A DNA stretch of 64,000 nucleotides. Origin: Methylonatrum sp040877625 (lineage in GTDB: Bacteria > Pseudomonadota > Gammaproteobacteria > Nitrococcales > Aquisalimonadaceae). Position 1 is the stretch's first letter. Every line of letters begins with the position of its first letter. Positions 1 through 8,990 of this stretch are shown in pieces. Position numbers and translations under genes: made by a program. The notes below the pieces were generated by a model, which saw only the letters and a program-made list of their open reading frames with translations, made no database searches and had not been told where the DNA came from. The DNA is taken from NCBI GenBank assembly GCA_040877625.1, contig JBBDNK010000024.1, forward strand, positions 1 through 64,000. Reading direction: 5' to 3'.

Positions 1-134
1 AAAACACCGCATAATTCGCGGGATCGCAACTGTCCAACTTCTGGGGGTCAGTTCAAACACGGGGCTGTTCAGTTCGAAAATGCGCCGGGAATTCGCCTGG
101 CGAACTGGGTCAACTGACTGGAAACCGCACGTAT
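1..134. other. Window-edge stretch without a recognisable gene
   Basis: This edge lies downstream of the dehydrogenase gene. No supported coding sequence is seen. The direct-repeat-like pair GGTCAGTTCAAAC and GCTGTTCAGTTCG around 48-78 resembles the edge of an insertion element, but no transposase or matching opposite end is visible here, so this is only a suspicion. Confidence 0.3.
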
Positions 135-1646
135 TCAGTGTGTCGGCATTACGAAATCGTTCGTCACGGACGGGTCCGTCGGCCAGCGGGCTGTCACCGT
201 CTTCAGACGCGTATAGAAATGAACGCCTTCGGTTCCGTGGACTCCGTGATCTCCGAACAGAGAGCGCTTCCACCCGCCAAAGCTGTGGAACGCCATTGGA
301 ACCGGAATAGGCACGTTAATTCCCACCATACCGACCTCAATGCGGCGGACGAATTCACGCGCCGTATTGCCATTTCGGGTGAAAATCGTGGTGCCGTTGG
401 CGAACTCATGATCATTTATGAGCTGAACTGCTGCCGCCAGATCAGGTACCCGCACGACAGCAAGAACCGGTCCGAAGATTTCCTCCGCATGGATTCGCAT
501 CTCAGGTGTAACGTGGTCGAACAGGCACCCGCCCAGAAAGAATCCGTTCTCGTGATTCTCGACCTGGCAGCCCCGACCATCGACCACGAGATCGGCACCC
601 TCACCCACTCCGATCTCGACATAACGACGCACGCGCTCGAAGTGCGGCCGGGTCACGAGCGGGCCCATTTCCATTTCCGGCGAAGTACCCGGTCCAATCT
701 TCAAGGCTCGGACGCGTTCCGCCAGCCGCTCGACCAGGGCATCGCCGGTATCACCGACTGCGATCGCTACCGATATGGCCATGCAGCGTTCGCCGGCCGA
801 ACCGTATGCCGCGCCAACCAGGCTATTCACCGCCAGATCCAGGTCCGCATCGGGCATGACCACTGAATGGTTCTTGGCACCGCCCAATGCCTGCACACGT
901 TTGCCGTTGGCGGCTCCGGTGGCATAAATGTGCTCGGCGACTGGCGTGGAACCGACAAAGCTGATTGCAGCCACGCGTGGATCGGTCAGCAGCACATCAA
1001 CAGCTTCCTTGTCTCCCTGCACGACATTGAAAACGCCAGCAGGCAAGCCCGCTTCGTGCAGCAGCTCCGCCAGCAGGATGCTGGCCGAGGGATCGCGCTC
1101 GGAAGGCTTGAGCACGAAGGTGTTGCCGCAGGCAATAGCGATGGGGAACATCCACATCGGAACCATGACGGGGAAGTTGAAAGGCGTAATGCCGGCGCAG
1201 ACGCCGAGCGGCTGGCGCATGGAGTAGCTGTCAATGCCGCTACCCACCTGCTCGGAGAACTCGCCCTTCTGCAAATGCGGAATACCGCATGCAAACTCGA
1301 CAACTTCCATTCCGCGGGTAACTTCGCCCAGGGCATCCAGGTGTACCTTGCCGTGCTCGGTGGTGATCAGCGCCGCGAGTTCCTCGGCGTGTTCGTCGAG
1401 TAGCGCCTTGAAACGGAACATGACCCGAGCGCGGCGCAGCGGCGTTTGATTCGCCCAGGCCGGAAATGCTGCTGCAGCACTGGCAATGGCGCGTTCGACT
1501 GTGTCCCGGCCGGCCATCGACACTTGCGCTGTGATACGCCCGGTAGCCGGGTTGAAGACATCGCCGAAGCGCGCTCCTTCCGTGACGCGCTCACCAGCAA
1601 TGAAATGTCCCAGCGTCGCTATCTCGGACTGGTCGAGCGGATCCAT
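135..1646 (-). CDS. mmsA: Methylmalonate-semialdehyde dehydrogenase (CoA-acylating)
   Basis: A 503-aa aldehyde dehydrogenase of the MMSDH branch, which oxidises methylmalonate or malonate semialdehyde with NAD+ and CoA to propionyl-CoA or acetyl-CoA in valine, beta-alanine and pyrimidine breakdown. The catalytic cysteine is C288 in GSAGERCMAIS. The usual aldehyde-dehydrogenase glutamate is replaced by Asn (N259 in LGGAKNH), as is typical of this CoA-dependent branch. The PFNFPVMVPMWMFP segment (about 155-168) is also characteristic. Length matches the family and the gene is intact. It is divergent from an IclR regulator that probably controls it. It could act downstream of a RutC-type or beta-alanine pathway; that link is inference. 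Confidence 0.93.
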   Translation of the reverse strand: MDPLDQSEIATLGHFIAGERVTEGARFGDVFNPATGRITAQVSMAGRDTVERAIASAAAAFPAWANQTPLRRARVMFRFKALLDEHAEELAALITTEHGKVHLDALGEVTRGMEVVEFACGIPHLQKGEFSEQVGSGIDSYSMRQPLGVCAGITPFNFPVMVPMWMFPIAIACGNTFVLKPSERDPSASILLAELLHEAGLPAGVFNVVQGDKEAVDVLLTDPRVAAISFVGSTPVAEHIYATGAANGKRVQALGGAKNHSVVMPDADLDLAVNSLVGAAYGSAGERCMAISVAIAVGDTGDALVERLAERVRALKIGPGTSPEMEMGPLVTRPHFERVRRYVEIGVGEGADLVVDGRGCQVENHENGFFLGGCLFDHVTPEMRIHAEEIFGPVLAVVRVPDLAAAVQLINDHEFANGTTIFTRNGNTAREFVRRIEVGMVGINVPIPVPMAFHSFGGWKRSLFGDHGVHGTEGVHFYTRLKTVTARWPTDPSVTNDFVMPTH

Positions 1647-1692
1647 AACGAAACTCCTGCGCTTGCGCCTTGCTGGCCATTGGCCTGACGAT

Positions 1693-1727
1693 GTTCAGTA
1701 TTCTGCACGCTATTCAGCAATATGAAC
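1693..1727. promoter_or_regulatory. Candidate operator between mmsA and the IclR gene
   Basis: An imperfect inverted repeat, GTTCAGTATT and AATATGAAC, is separated by about 16 bp in the 115-bp divergent intergenic region. IclR regulators commonly bind palindromes next to their own gene. Assigning this one to the neighbouring regulator is inference. Confidence 0.35.
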
Positions 1728-1761
1728 AGCCTAGTCCGGCTCGCTGAAAGTTGTCAAGAAA

Positions 1762-2676
1762 ATGACGACGGCGGATACTCACCCGCGTTTGATGAAGTCG
1801 CTGCCAGCGGATGAACTGGCTATCGTCCTCGGGGCTGCGTCAGCCCCCCAACCCGGAACCAGACGCTCAACGGGGAACGCTCGGATGATGAAAGACCAGA
1901 CTCTGCCCAAGGGCGCCGTGCCTGCCGTGATCAAGGCGGTCAGCATCCTCGATGCCATTGCCGACGCCGGCGAACCGCTGTCGCTTGCACAACTTACCCG
2001 CTTGCTCGATCAGCCGAAGAGCAGCCTGCTGGCGCTGTGTAACACGCTGGTACATGTTGGTTTCGTCAAGCGGCTCGACAACGGCGCCTACCAGCTCGAC
2101 ACCCACTTGGTCGATCTGGCTCACGCCTATCTGTCGAACATTGACGTGACACGCGAATTCTCGACGGCCTGGGATTCACTCGGCGTGCACTCCGGCGAAG
2201 GCGGCGTTCTGGCCGTTCTCGACAAGACCGACGTGGTCTACGTAGCCTGCCGGACCAGCGACCTGCCCCTGGGCGTGAACTACCGAATCGGCATGCGCCT
2301 GCCCGCACATTGCGCAGCCACCGGCAAGGCTCTACTCAGCACACTGCCGGATGAACGCATACGCGCACTGTATGGCAACACCCCGCTCACGCAGCTCACC
2401 CGGCACAGCATCGGGACTGTCGATGCATTGTTGGAAGATCTTCACCAGACGCGACTCCGCCGCTACGCCATTGACGACGAAGAAACACGCGAAGGCATGC
2501 GCTGTTATGGCGCCCCGGTATTCGACTCTCCGGGAAGCCACGCCATCGCGGCCGTCGCCGTAAGCACCCTCAAGCATCCCAGCGACAATTCGAGAGACAT
2601 GACACTGGTTGACACCCTGCTGCGACTGGCGAACGAACTTTCTTCACGCCTCGGAGCACATGGTCGGCTGATCTAG
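1762..2676 (+). CDS. IclR-family transcriptional regulator
   Basis: A 304-aa reading frame. It has an N-terminal winged helix (SILDAIADAGEPLSLAQLTR, then LDQPKSSLLALCNTLVHVGF) and a C-terminal IclR effector domain (GVNYRIGMRLPAHCAATGKA and the DDEETREGMRCYGAPVFD segment). The first 41 residues are rich in Ala and Thr and not typical of the family. A second ATG at 1885 (MMKDQTLPKG) would give a 263-aa protein of normal IclR length and may be the real start. The gene is divergent from mmsA and probably senses a catabolic intermediate; its effector is not predictable. Confidence 0.88.
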   Translation: MTTADTHPRLMKSLPADELAIVLGAASAPQPGTRRSTGNARMMKDQTLPKGAVPAVIKAVSILDAIADAGEPLSLAQLTRLLDQPKSSLLALCNTLVHVGFVKRLDNGAYQLDTHLVDLAHAYLSNIDVTREFSTAWDSLGVHSGEGGVLAVLDKTDVVYVACRTSDLPLGVNYRIGMRLPAHCAATGKALLSTLPDERIRALYGNTPLTQLTRHSIGTVDALLEDLHQTRLRRYAIDDEETREGMRCYGAPVFDSPGSHAIAAVAVSTLKHPSDNSRDMTLVDTLLRLANELSSRLGAHGRLI

Positions 2677-3671
2677 CCGCGTAGAGGATCGAGGCCAAAT
2701 TGACCACTATCCGTTGACACTTGCTGCGACCGAGTCCAATCATAATTCCACGCGCCGAATTGCAGAGCTGGCAGCAACAATCCGCTCAGCAATTTCAGCA
2801 ATAAAAGCTGGGGATTTTTCTTCTTTGGCTCCATTACTTATGATATATAAAGCACCATATAGGCACGCTGTACAACAATGCATTTGCATATTTTTAGCGC
2901 ACGCTGATTATCTTATATTTCAAACGTTGGGGATAATAACAAGCCTAAAAATAGCGAGTTGGCGTCATCGAGCAAGCGAGTCGTATCAATAGCCGTTCGC
3001 TTTTCGTGTTGATCGAGACAGTGACGATGCACCGTAAAGGGTAATAATTTTCAGACGCACCATTCCAGTGCGCGTCGATAGTATTACAGAAGGCGCGGCC
3101 ACCCATCGCGGAGGTGTGAGTCAGTCAGTCGTACAGGACCTCCGCCAGGCAGATCACGAACGACGGGATCGGCATAGTAAAGCGTTGCAGATCGGCCCCG
3201 GCGGGAAAAGCAGGAATTAAGAGACACGATGCCGACGGCAACGGTGCCGTAGCGCGTATTTCAGACCGATTGAGGGGACGAAATACTTCGGATTTCTGAG
3301 CTGGCATAAGTTCTGCATACATTTAGTAACGAGCAAGCTGTAAAGATAGAGTCGGGTCGGACTTTCCCGGCATGGAGTACCGAAAAGTCAGCAAGTCCGA
3401 GAGAAACAATAAGTGTGACGTTTTTCCGGGTTGAATCCCAACAGACCTGTTTTGCGGCGCAACGTAATGGAAGCTGGACGATTTAGGTTCACATACGCAC
3501 CAATTTGACGCGCAAACAGGGGCTTCATATCTATCCATGTCGCAAGCAGTAGCGTAAATCTTTACCTAATACCATAGAGCCAGGGAATTCACGCAAATTG
3601 CACAAGATTTTCCAGCTACTTGTTTAATGCCACTTAATGTGTTCTCAAATTCAAATAGAAGGAGGTACTCC
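2677..3671. other. Roughly 1-kb low-GC stretch without a supported gene
   Basis: Between the IclR gene and the RidA gene there is about 1 kb with visibly higher A+T than the surroundings, strongest at 2800-2960 and 3560-3660. The only open frames are short (a 92-codon frame at 2714-2992 and some minus-strand frames under 75 codons). They match no family I recognise and lack good ribosome sites. It may be a decayed gene or acquired DNA, and the end next to 3671 must carry the promoter of the ridA-tctBA genes. Confidence 0.5.
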
Positions 3672-4067
3672 ATGACGTTCACGCCGCTTATTCCGAAAGG
3701 TTCCGCACCACCGCTGGCACCATATTCACCGGGCAGCATGTCCGGCGACACCATCTATGTGTCCGGAACACTTGCACTCAGCGAAACAGGCGAGCTTGTC
3801 GGCAAGGACGATGCCCTCACGCAGACCCGGCATATTCTCAAGGCGATTGAGTCAGTGCTGGAAGCGGGCGGCGCGACGCTCGCGGACGTCGCCTACAACA
3901 TGATCTTCATCAAGCGCTCGGAAGACTACGCAGCGATGAATCAGGCCTATAAGGAGTTCTTCCCGAATACGCCGCCGGCCAGGTTCTGCATCATCTGCGA
4001 GTTGGTAAAACCAGAGTTTCTGGTCGAGATCACGAGCATCGCGCATAAACAACAAAACAAGACCTGA
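3672..4067 (+). CDS. RidA/YjgF-family protein, RutC-like enamine deaminase
   Basis: A 131-aa protein started at the ATG preceded by AGAAGGAGG; an upstream in-frame ATG at 3627 lacks a site. The family hydrolyses reactive enamines or imines such as 2-aminoacrylate. RutC acts on 3-aminoacrylate in pyrimidine breakdown. The signature arginine is R104 in PPARFCIICELVKPEFLVEI, and the YSPG, YVSGTLAL and QTRHILKAIE segments resemble RutC more than RidA itself. It is 7 bp upstream of tctB and probably cotranscribed with tctBA, which suggests that the imported compound yields an enamine intermediate. No full rut operon is adjacent, so the symbol is withheld. Confidence 0.88.
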   Translation: MTFTPLIPKGSAPPLAPYSPGSMSGDTIYVSGTLALSETGELVGKDDALTQTRHILKAIESVLEAGGATLADVAYNMIFIKRSEDYAAMNQAYKEFFPNTPPARFCIICELVKPEFLVEITSIAHKQQNKT

Positions 4068-4074
4068 ACGGGCC

Positions 4075-4524
4075 ATGACCATGAAATCACGCGATTACCA
4101 GGATTTGATCGGTGGAGGGCTACTAACGGCCATTGGCCTGTTCGCTGCCATCTATGCCAGTCAATGGAATTTCGGCTCCATGACGCGCATGGGGCCAGGC
4201 TTCTTCCCGACCGTGGTCGGCATTCTGCTGGCCCTGACCGGAGTGCTGATCGCGGCGCTGGCGCTCAAGCGGACCGGAACCATGCCTTCCATGCAGTGGC
4301 GAACCATGGCCTACGTATTCGGCGGCATTATTCTGTTTTCCGCCACACTTCGTTCGCTTGGGTTGGTCACCGCCGTATTCCTCACCGTCATACTTTCTTC
4401 GCTCGCGGATCGCGAGACCACGTGGCGCCTGCGCCTGGTTCTGGCCGTGTCAATCACCGGCTTTGTCGTGCTCGTATTCAGGTTCGGCCTGAACATGGTG
4501 CTTCCGCTCTGGTGGGGCGACTAG
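4075..4524 (+). CDS. tctB: Tripartite tricarboxylate transporter, small membrane subunit (TctB family)
   Basis: A 149-aa membrane protein with four hydrophobic segments (about 10-28, 40-60, 75-110 as two, and 120-140). The MTRMGPGFFPTVVGILLALTG segment is the TctB signature. It is the small subunit of a secondary, binding-protein-dependent carboxylate importer. It sits 7 bp after the RutC-like gene and 20 bp before tctA. The only binding protein of this type in the window is the TctC-like gene at 8991-10001 on the opposite strand, presumably its partner. Confidence 0.92.
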   Translation: MTMKSRDYQDLIGGGLLTAIGLFAAIYASQWNFGSMTRMGPGFFPTVVGILLALTGVLIAALALKRTGTMPSMQWRTMAYVFGGIILFSATLRSLGLVTAVFLTVILSSLADRETTWRLRLVLAVSITGFVVLVFRFGLNMVLPLWWGD

Positions 4525-4544
4525 TCTAAAGGACACTTGCAAGC

Positions 4545-6152
4545 ATGGAACTTCTAAACAATCTCGCGCTCGGCCTGGATGCCGCAATCTCCCCGAACAC
4601 GCTACTTTACTGCTTTATCGGGGTGTTGCTGGGTACACTGATTGGCGTGTTGCCGGGTATCGGGGCGCTTGCCGCAATCTCGCTGCTGCTCCCACTGACC
4701 TTCTATATCGCGCCCGAGGCGGCCATTGTCATGCTCGCCGGTGTCTACTATGGCTCCGCCTACGGTGGTTCGACCGCCGCCATCCTGCTGAACCTGCCTG
4801 GAACACCCTCTTCAGCCGTAGCCTGTCTGGACGGCTACCCGATGGGCAAACAGGGCCGCGCCGGCGTCGCCCTTTTCATAACCGCGATTGCGTCCTTTGT
4901 CGGCGCAATGATCGGCCTGACTGCCCTGGTCCTGTTCTCCCCGGCTATTGCGGATCTCGGCCTGGAATTCAGCCCCGCGGACTACTTCGCACTGATGCTG
5001 CTTGGCCTGGTTGCCGCGTCGACCATTTCCGGGGGGTCGGCGCTGAAGGGCCTGGCCATGGTGATGCTCGGCCTGTTACTCGGCATGGTCGGCACTGACG
5101 TCAACTCAGGCGTTCCGCGCTACTACTTCGGTTACTTTCAGTTGCTGGACGGCGTGAGCCTGGTGGTGCTGGCCATGGGGTTATTCGGTGTCGCCGAGGT
5201 CATCGCCAGCATTAACAACGTCCCGGCCAGGACAAGCAAGGAACGACACGTAACCATGCGGTCAATGCTGCCCACGCGCGACGACTGGAAACGCTCGCTC
5301 ACGCCCATGTTGCGCGGCGCCGGTATAGGCGGGTTTTTCGGCGCGTTGCCCGGAACCGGCGGCGCCATTGCCTCGTTTATCTCCTATGCCACCGAGAAAC
5401 GGATGGCCAAGGATCCCTCTCGTTTCGGCAAGGGCGCCATCGAAGGCCTGGCCGGGCCAGAAGCATCGAATAACGCCGCCGTCCAGACCGCCTTCGTACC
5501 TTCGCTGACGCTGGGCATCCCCGGCGATGCCGTCATGGCGCTGATACTCGGTGCGCTTATCATTCACGGCATTACGCCCGGGCCAATGATGATGACCCAG
5601 CAGCCAGGCTTGTTCTGGGGGCTTATCGTCAGCTTTTTCATTGGCAACATCATGCTGCTGGTCCTGAACATTCCGCTGGTCGGCATCTGGGTGAAAATTC
5701 TGTCGATCCCCTATCGGATGCTGTTCCCCGCGATTGTCATCTTCATCTGCCTGGGTGTGTACAGCGCCAACAACAGCACATTCGACATACTACTGGTCGT
5801 CGTCTTCGGATTTGCCGGCTACCTGCTGATGGTGCTCAAATTCGAGCCGGCTCCGGTGCTGCTGGGCTATGTGCTCGGCCCCATGATGGAAGAAAACCTG
5901 CGTCGCGCATTGCTTATCTCGCGCGGTGACATGGGTGTATTTCTGGAGAAGCCCATCAGCGCCACGTTCGTCGCCATGACCGTCATGATGCTGGCCTGGA
6001 GCCTGTGGACCGCTGTGAGGGGGCGGCAACGCGGGCGTCCCGTGGACCGCGGAACACCGCAATCCGAGCAGCCTGATGACACGCACCCGCAGCCCCATGA
6101 TGAGGCCGCGACCGTTGGCAAGAACGGGTCCGTGACAGGGCCTCGACCATAG
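4545..6152 (+). CDS. tctA: Tripartite tricarboxylate transporter, large permease (TctA family)
   Basis: A 535-aa permease with about 11-12 hydrophobic segments. It carries both family motifs: GTLIGVLPGIGALAAISLLL near residue 30-50 and GGFFGALPGTGGAIASFISY near 260-285. The GPEASNNAAVQTAFVPSLTL segment is also a TctA hallmark. The last 40 residues are hydrophilic and proline-rich and probably form a cytoplasmic tail. It imports a carboxylate, coupled to ion flow, delivered by a periplasmic TctC/Bug protein. It lies in the operon with the RutC-like gene and tctB. Confidence 0.95.
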   Translation: MELLNNLALGLDAAISPNTLLYCFIGVLLGTLIGVLPGIGALAAISLLLPLTFYIAPEAAIVMLAGVYYGSAYGGSTAAILLNLPGTPSSAVACLDGYPMGKQGRAGVALFITAIASFVGAMIGLTALVLFSPAIADLGLEFSPADYFALMLLGLVAASTISGGSALKGLAMVMLGLLLGMVGTDVNSGVPRYYFGYFQLLDGVSLVVLAMGLFGVAEVIASINNVPARTSKERHVTMRSMLPTRDDWKRSLTPMLRGAGIGGFFGALPGTGGAIASFISYATEKRMAKDPSRFGKGAIEGLAGPEASNNAAVQTAFVPSLTLGIPGDAVMALILGALIIHGITPGPMMMTQQPGLFWGLIVSFFIGNIMLLVLNIPLVGIWVKILSIPYRMLFPAIVIFICLGVYSANNSTFDILLVVVFGFAGYLLMVLKFEPAPVLLGYVLGPMMEENLRRALLISRGDMGVFLEKPISATFVAMTVMMLAWSLWTAVRGRQRGRPVDRGTPQSEQPDDTHPQPHDEAATVGKNGSVTGPRP

Positions 6153-6453
6153 GAGCTTACTGTGCATATACTGTATGAATATGGATACTGCGCTCACGTG
6201 GCCCGCTTCAGGGGAGCAATGTCGCCGCGCAGCTTTGCGGATGATATGAGAATCGGGATGCGTTCTCCGGGTGTCATGTTATCGGCACCGGCCCCCGGAA
6301 CGTTCGCCGAATATCCACAATCCATCCACATACCAGGGCCTTCCGCCGTCTGGAAGGTAGCAGGTGTTCCGTTCGACACCGATGCCAAGAACAGTACGGT
6401 TATTGGCAAAAGCATCCTAGGTTCGGATTGACTCCTAGCGAGGAGATGCTTAT
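6153..6453. other. Intergenic stretch after tctA, no confident gene
   Basis: A possible plus-strand frame of 89 codons (6162-6431, GTG or ATG start) and an overlapping minus-strand frame (6194-6415) exist. Neither resembles a known family or has a convincing ribosome site. The end of the stretch has the AGGAGA site used by the next gene. Confidence 0.4.
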
Positions 6454-6819
6454 ATGGACGTCAATTTCTTTATCGCAAAGCGCATGATCCGGGAATTCGA
6501 GCGGAGTCAGCTGCATTTCATCAGCAGCATTGAGGATCTCGACCTCGTATGGGCCATCGGATACGCGCAGAAGGCCGGAAAGCCAATGGGGCTCAAGGCA
6601 TTATCGACAGGTGAATTTGGGTCCCCAAAGACCATTCAGCGCCGTCTGGAACGTCTTCGGCAACTTGACATCATTGGACAGCAACGGTCCGATTGTGATG
6701 CCAGACGCGTCGAGTTTCTGCTCACTGAAAGGACGTTGGCTCAGATAGAACTCTACAGGCGCTTCATCGTCAAAAACGGTGTGGTTGCGCGTGAAACCGT
6801 GAACATGAATGCGGATTAG
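6454..6819 (+). CDS. Small winged-helix DNA-binding protein, MarR-like
   Basis: A 121-aa protein starting at an ATG 8 bp after GAGGAG. Predicted helices around residues 20-45 are followed by a helix-turn-helix (LKALSTGEFGSPKTIQRRLERL, about 48-70) and a wing (DIIGQQRSDCDARRVEFLLTERT), the layout of MarR and PadR-type winged helices. It is shorter than classic MarR proteins (about 140 aa). Position after tctA and convergent with the DUF1185 gene suggests a local regulator of the carboxylate uptake genes. It overlaps the 3' end of that gene by 4 bp. Confidence 0.6.
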   Translation: MDVNFFIAKRMIREFERSQLHFISSIEDLDLVWAIGYAQKAGKPMGLKALSTGEFGSPKTIQRRLERLRQLDIIGQQRSDCDARRVEFLLTERTLAQIELYRRFIVKNGVVARETVNMNAD

Positions 6820-7370
6820 CCGGTACTTGCTTCCGCGGGCGGCCCTGCCAGCACAACGACGAGGAGAAATTCATCCGCGGCCGGCGCGTCAGCCAATCCG
6901 ACGGTAAATGTATCGATCGCAGCAAACGACCACGGATCATCCTTGTCGCCAATCGGCACATCAAGCATGCACCCTGGACTACCCACTTTCTGGGTGGACG
7001 GGATGACTGCCAGCCCGCCGCCGATGCTGCTTCGCATGGGCTTGCCGAGTTTCGGATGCAGTAACGCCGCCAGATGCTCCAGGCGCCCATGCGTACCCGC
7101 AATTGCGCCCTTGCCGTAGCGGGCCGCGGGCGTATCCAGCAACGTTACAAGCTGCGGCGTTACGAGAGCCCCCACTGTCTCCGAGAAATCTGCAAGCACC
7201 TGGGCAATGTGATTATTGAATTGCCCGCCAAACGGATTACTGACAACCGCAAGCGCCGCCGCCCGATTGATTTCGAAATTGCGCGGTTCGTCGGCGGCAT
7301 TCACCAGGCTTTCAGTATCGCTAAGGAATGCTAACCGCCGTAGGGTCGGCACTTCGATCACATTGCCCAT
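6816..7370 (-). CDS. DUF1185 'amino acid synthesis' family protein
   Basis: A 184-aa protein matching the DUF1185 pattern: AAALAVVSNPFGG near 40-50, RYGKGAIAGTHGRLEHLAALLHPKLGKPMRSSIGG near 85-120, and SPGCMLDVPIGDKDD near 130. The family has solved structures but no established reaction. Family members are often encoded near oxidative or amide-hydrolysing catabolic genes. Here it is 3 bp downstream of the gamma-glutamyltranspeptidase-like gene and belongs to the run tctC, ggt-like, DUF1185, so it probably processes the imported compound or its amide. Confidence 0.82.
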   Translation of the reverse strand: MGNVIEVPTLRRLAFLSDTESLVNAADEPRNFEINRAAALAVVSNPFGGQFNNHIAQVLADFSETVGALVTPQLVTLLDTPAARYGKGAIAGTHGRLEHLAALLHPKLGKPMRSSIGGGLAVIPSTQKVGSPGCMLDVPIGDKDDPWSFAAIDTFTVGLADAPAADEFLLVVVLAGPPAEASTG

Positions 7371-7373
7371 AAA

Positions 7374-8963
7374 TCAGTATCCATATGCGGCCCCATCGCG
7401 ACGAGAGTCCGAAGCTCCGAAATAGCCACCATCATCAAGTGCATGAATCAACTGTGCCCCACCAAACTCCGTGTCTCCGCGTGGCCGCAACTCTACCTTG
7501 TGCCCAAGCGCCATTAACTCCTGCGCAAACGTCTCTCCGAACGTATGCTCCAGCGTTACCGTGCCATTCTCGAAGATCCGCCACCGCGGCGCATCGATCG
7601 CCGTTTGCGGGTTATAACCGTAGTCTTCCAGTCCGGAAATGATCTGCACCTGTCCCTGCGGTTGCATATTGGCTCCAACAACGCCAAGTGCGCCGATGAC
7701 TGTACCGCCACGAGACAGCAACGCCGGAAGGATCGTATGAAACGGCCTCTTCCCACCCGCGACGCAATTGTCATGCGCCGGGTCGAGGGAGAAGCCGGCA
7801 CCACGGTTGTGCAGGCTCACGCCAGTACCTGGGACGACGATTCCGGAACCGAAGCCCTGATAATTGGACTGGATAAACGAGACGATCATGCCTTCGCGAT
7901 CAGCCGCCGCCACGTAGACCGTTCCACCTGAAGTTGAAGGCGGCCGCTGCAACGGACTTGCGTGCCCGGGATCAATCGATCCAGCCAACGCCTGGAGGTA
8001 GGCCGGGCTGGTGAACTCGTCCACCTGCCTGGTCATGACATCAGCGTCGGCTACCGACGCGTAGACCTCCCGGAACGCAATCTTCATCGCTTCGACCTGC
8101 AAATGTACACGTCGAACCGACATGAATGGCAAAGACGAGAGGTCAAAATGCTGCAGGATGCCAAGCGCCACCAGAACGGCCAGCCCTTGTGCATTCGGAG
8201 GCATCTCACTAATCGTGATCGTGCGGTAGCAAAGCGAAACCGGATCCGTCCAGTCGGATTGATGGGACGCCAGATCCTCGACGCTCATCACGCCACCATG
8301 CGCTTGCGCGTGTGCCACCAGCGTCTCGGCCAACGGTCCGTGATAAAGCGCTTGCCCACGGGTTTCCGCGATCCTGGCGAGGCTATCAGCCAGACCCGGC
8401 AGTCGAAATCGTTCTCCAACGCCCGGCACAAGACCATCAGGGACGAATGCCTCCGCGAATCCCGGCTGATCGATCAGCCGCGGAACCTGATTGGCCCATT
8501 GTCGCGCGATGACCGGAGAAATAATGAATCCTTCCCGAGCGTAGCGCTTCGCGTCTACAAAGAGTTGCTCGAAAGGTAATTGTCCAAAACGATCGGACAA
8601 CTCGGCCCAGGCTGCCACTGCTCCCGGTACCGTGACCGAGTCCCATCCCTGGGTCGGCATCTTGTCCTGGCCTGCAAAGCGGGCACGATTCCACGCCGCC
8701 GGCGCCCGCCCTGAGCCATTGAGGGCATACGTTCGTCCATTCGTTGAGATCAATGCCAGTACGTCACTGCCCAGTCCATTCATGACCGGCTCAACGACCG
8801 TCAGCGTAATAGCGGCGGCAAGCGCGGCATCTGCCGCGTTGCCGCCGCTTTCCATGGCTGCCAGGCCAGCACGCGCTGCCAGTGGCTGCGAGGTGCACAC
8901 AACGCCATCCGCCATCACCGGCGCACGTTGTGCATCATATGGAAACTCCCAACTCCAATCCAT
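7374..8963 (-). CDS. Gamma-glutamyltranspeptidase-family Ntn hydrolase
   Basis: A 529-aa member of the GGT fold. Such enzymes self-cleave before a threonine that becomes the nucleophile of the small subunit. The candidate is T348 in SGGTVYVAAADREG, aligned with the Thr-Thr cleavage site of classic GGT. The large-subunit start is recognisable in ARAGLAAMESGGNAADAALA and the small subunit in GGKRPFHTILPALL. I chose the ATG at 8963, preceded by AGG; a TTG 24 bp upstream is also open. No secretion signal is visible, unlike periplasmic GGT, so it may be a cytoplasmic acylase of the cephalosporin-acylase-like branch. It lies between tctC and the DUF1185 gene in one apparent operon. Confidence 0.87.
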   Translation of the reverse strand: MDWSWEFPYDAQRAPVMADGVVCTSQPLAARAGLAAMESGGNAADAALAAAITLTVVEPVMNGLGSDVLALISTNGRTYALNGSGRAPAAWNRARFAGQDKMPTQGWDSVTVPGAVAAWAELSDRFGQLPFEQLFVDAKRYAREGFIISPVIARQWANQVPRLIDQPGFAEAFVPDGLVPGVGERFRLPGLADSLARIAETRGQALYHGPLAETLVAHAQAHGGVMSVEDLASHQSDWTDPVSLCYRTITISEMPPNAQGLAVLVALGILQHFDLSSLPFMSVRRVHLQVEAMKIAFREVYASVADADVMTRQVDEFTSPAYLQALAGSIDPGHASPLQRPPSTSGGTVYVAAADREGMIVSFIQSNYQGFGSGIVVPGTGVSLHNRGAGFSLDPAHDNCVAGGKRPFHTILPALLSRGGTVIGALGVVGANMQPQGQVQIISGLEDYGYNPQTAIDAPRWRIFENGTVTLEHTFGETFAQELMALGHKVELRPRGDTEFGGAQLIHALDDGGYFGASDSRRDGAAYGY

Positions 8964-8990
8964 GATATGACCTGGCCTTGTGATCAAAAG

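Noticed and set aside
138..1725. Plus-strand frames of 242, 178 and 80 codons opposite the dehydrogenase
   Set aside because: They are antisense to a full-length, well-conserved aldehyde dehydrogenase and have no family features.
2714..2992. 92-codon plus-strand frame
   Set aside because: No ribosome site, no recognisable family and low-GC composition unlike the coding neighbours.
6162..6431. 89-codon plus-strand frame and its minus-strand counterpart
   Set aside because: Both strands are open over a short range and neither product resembles a protein family.
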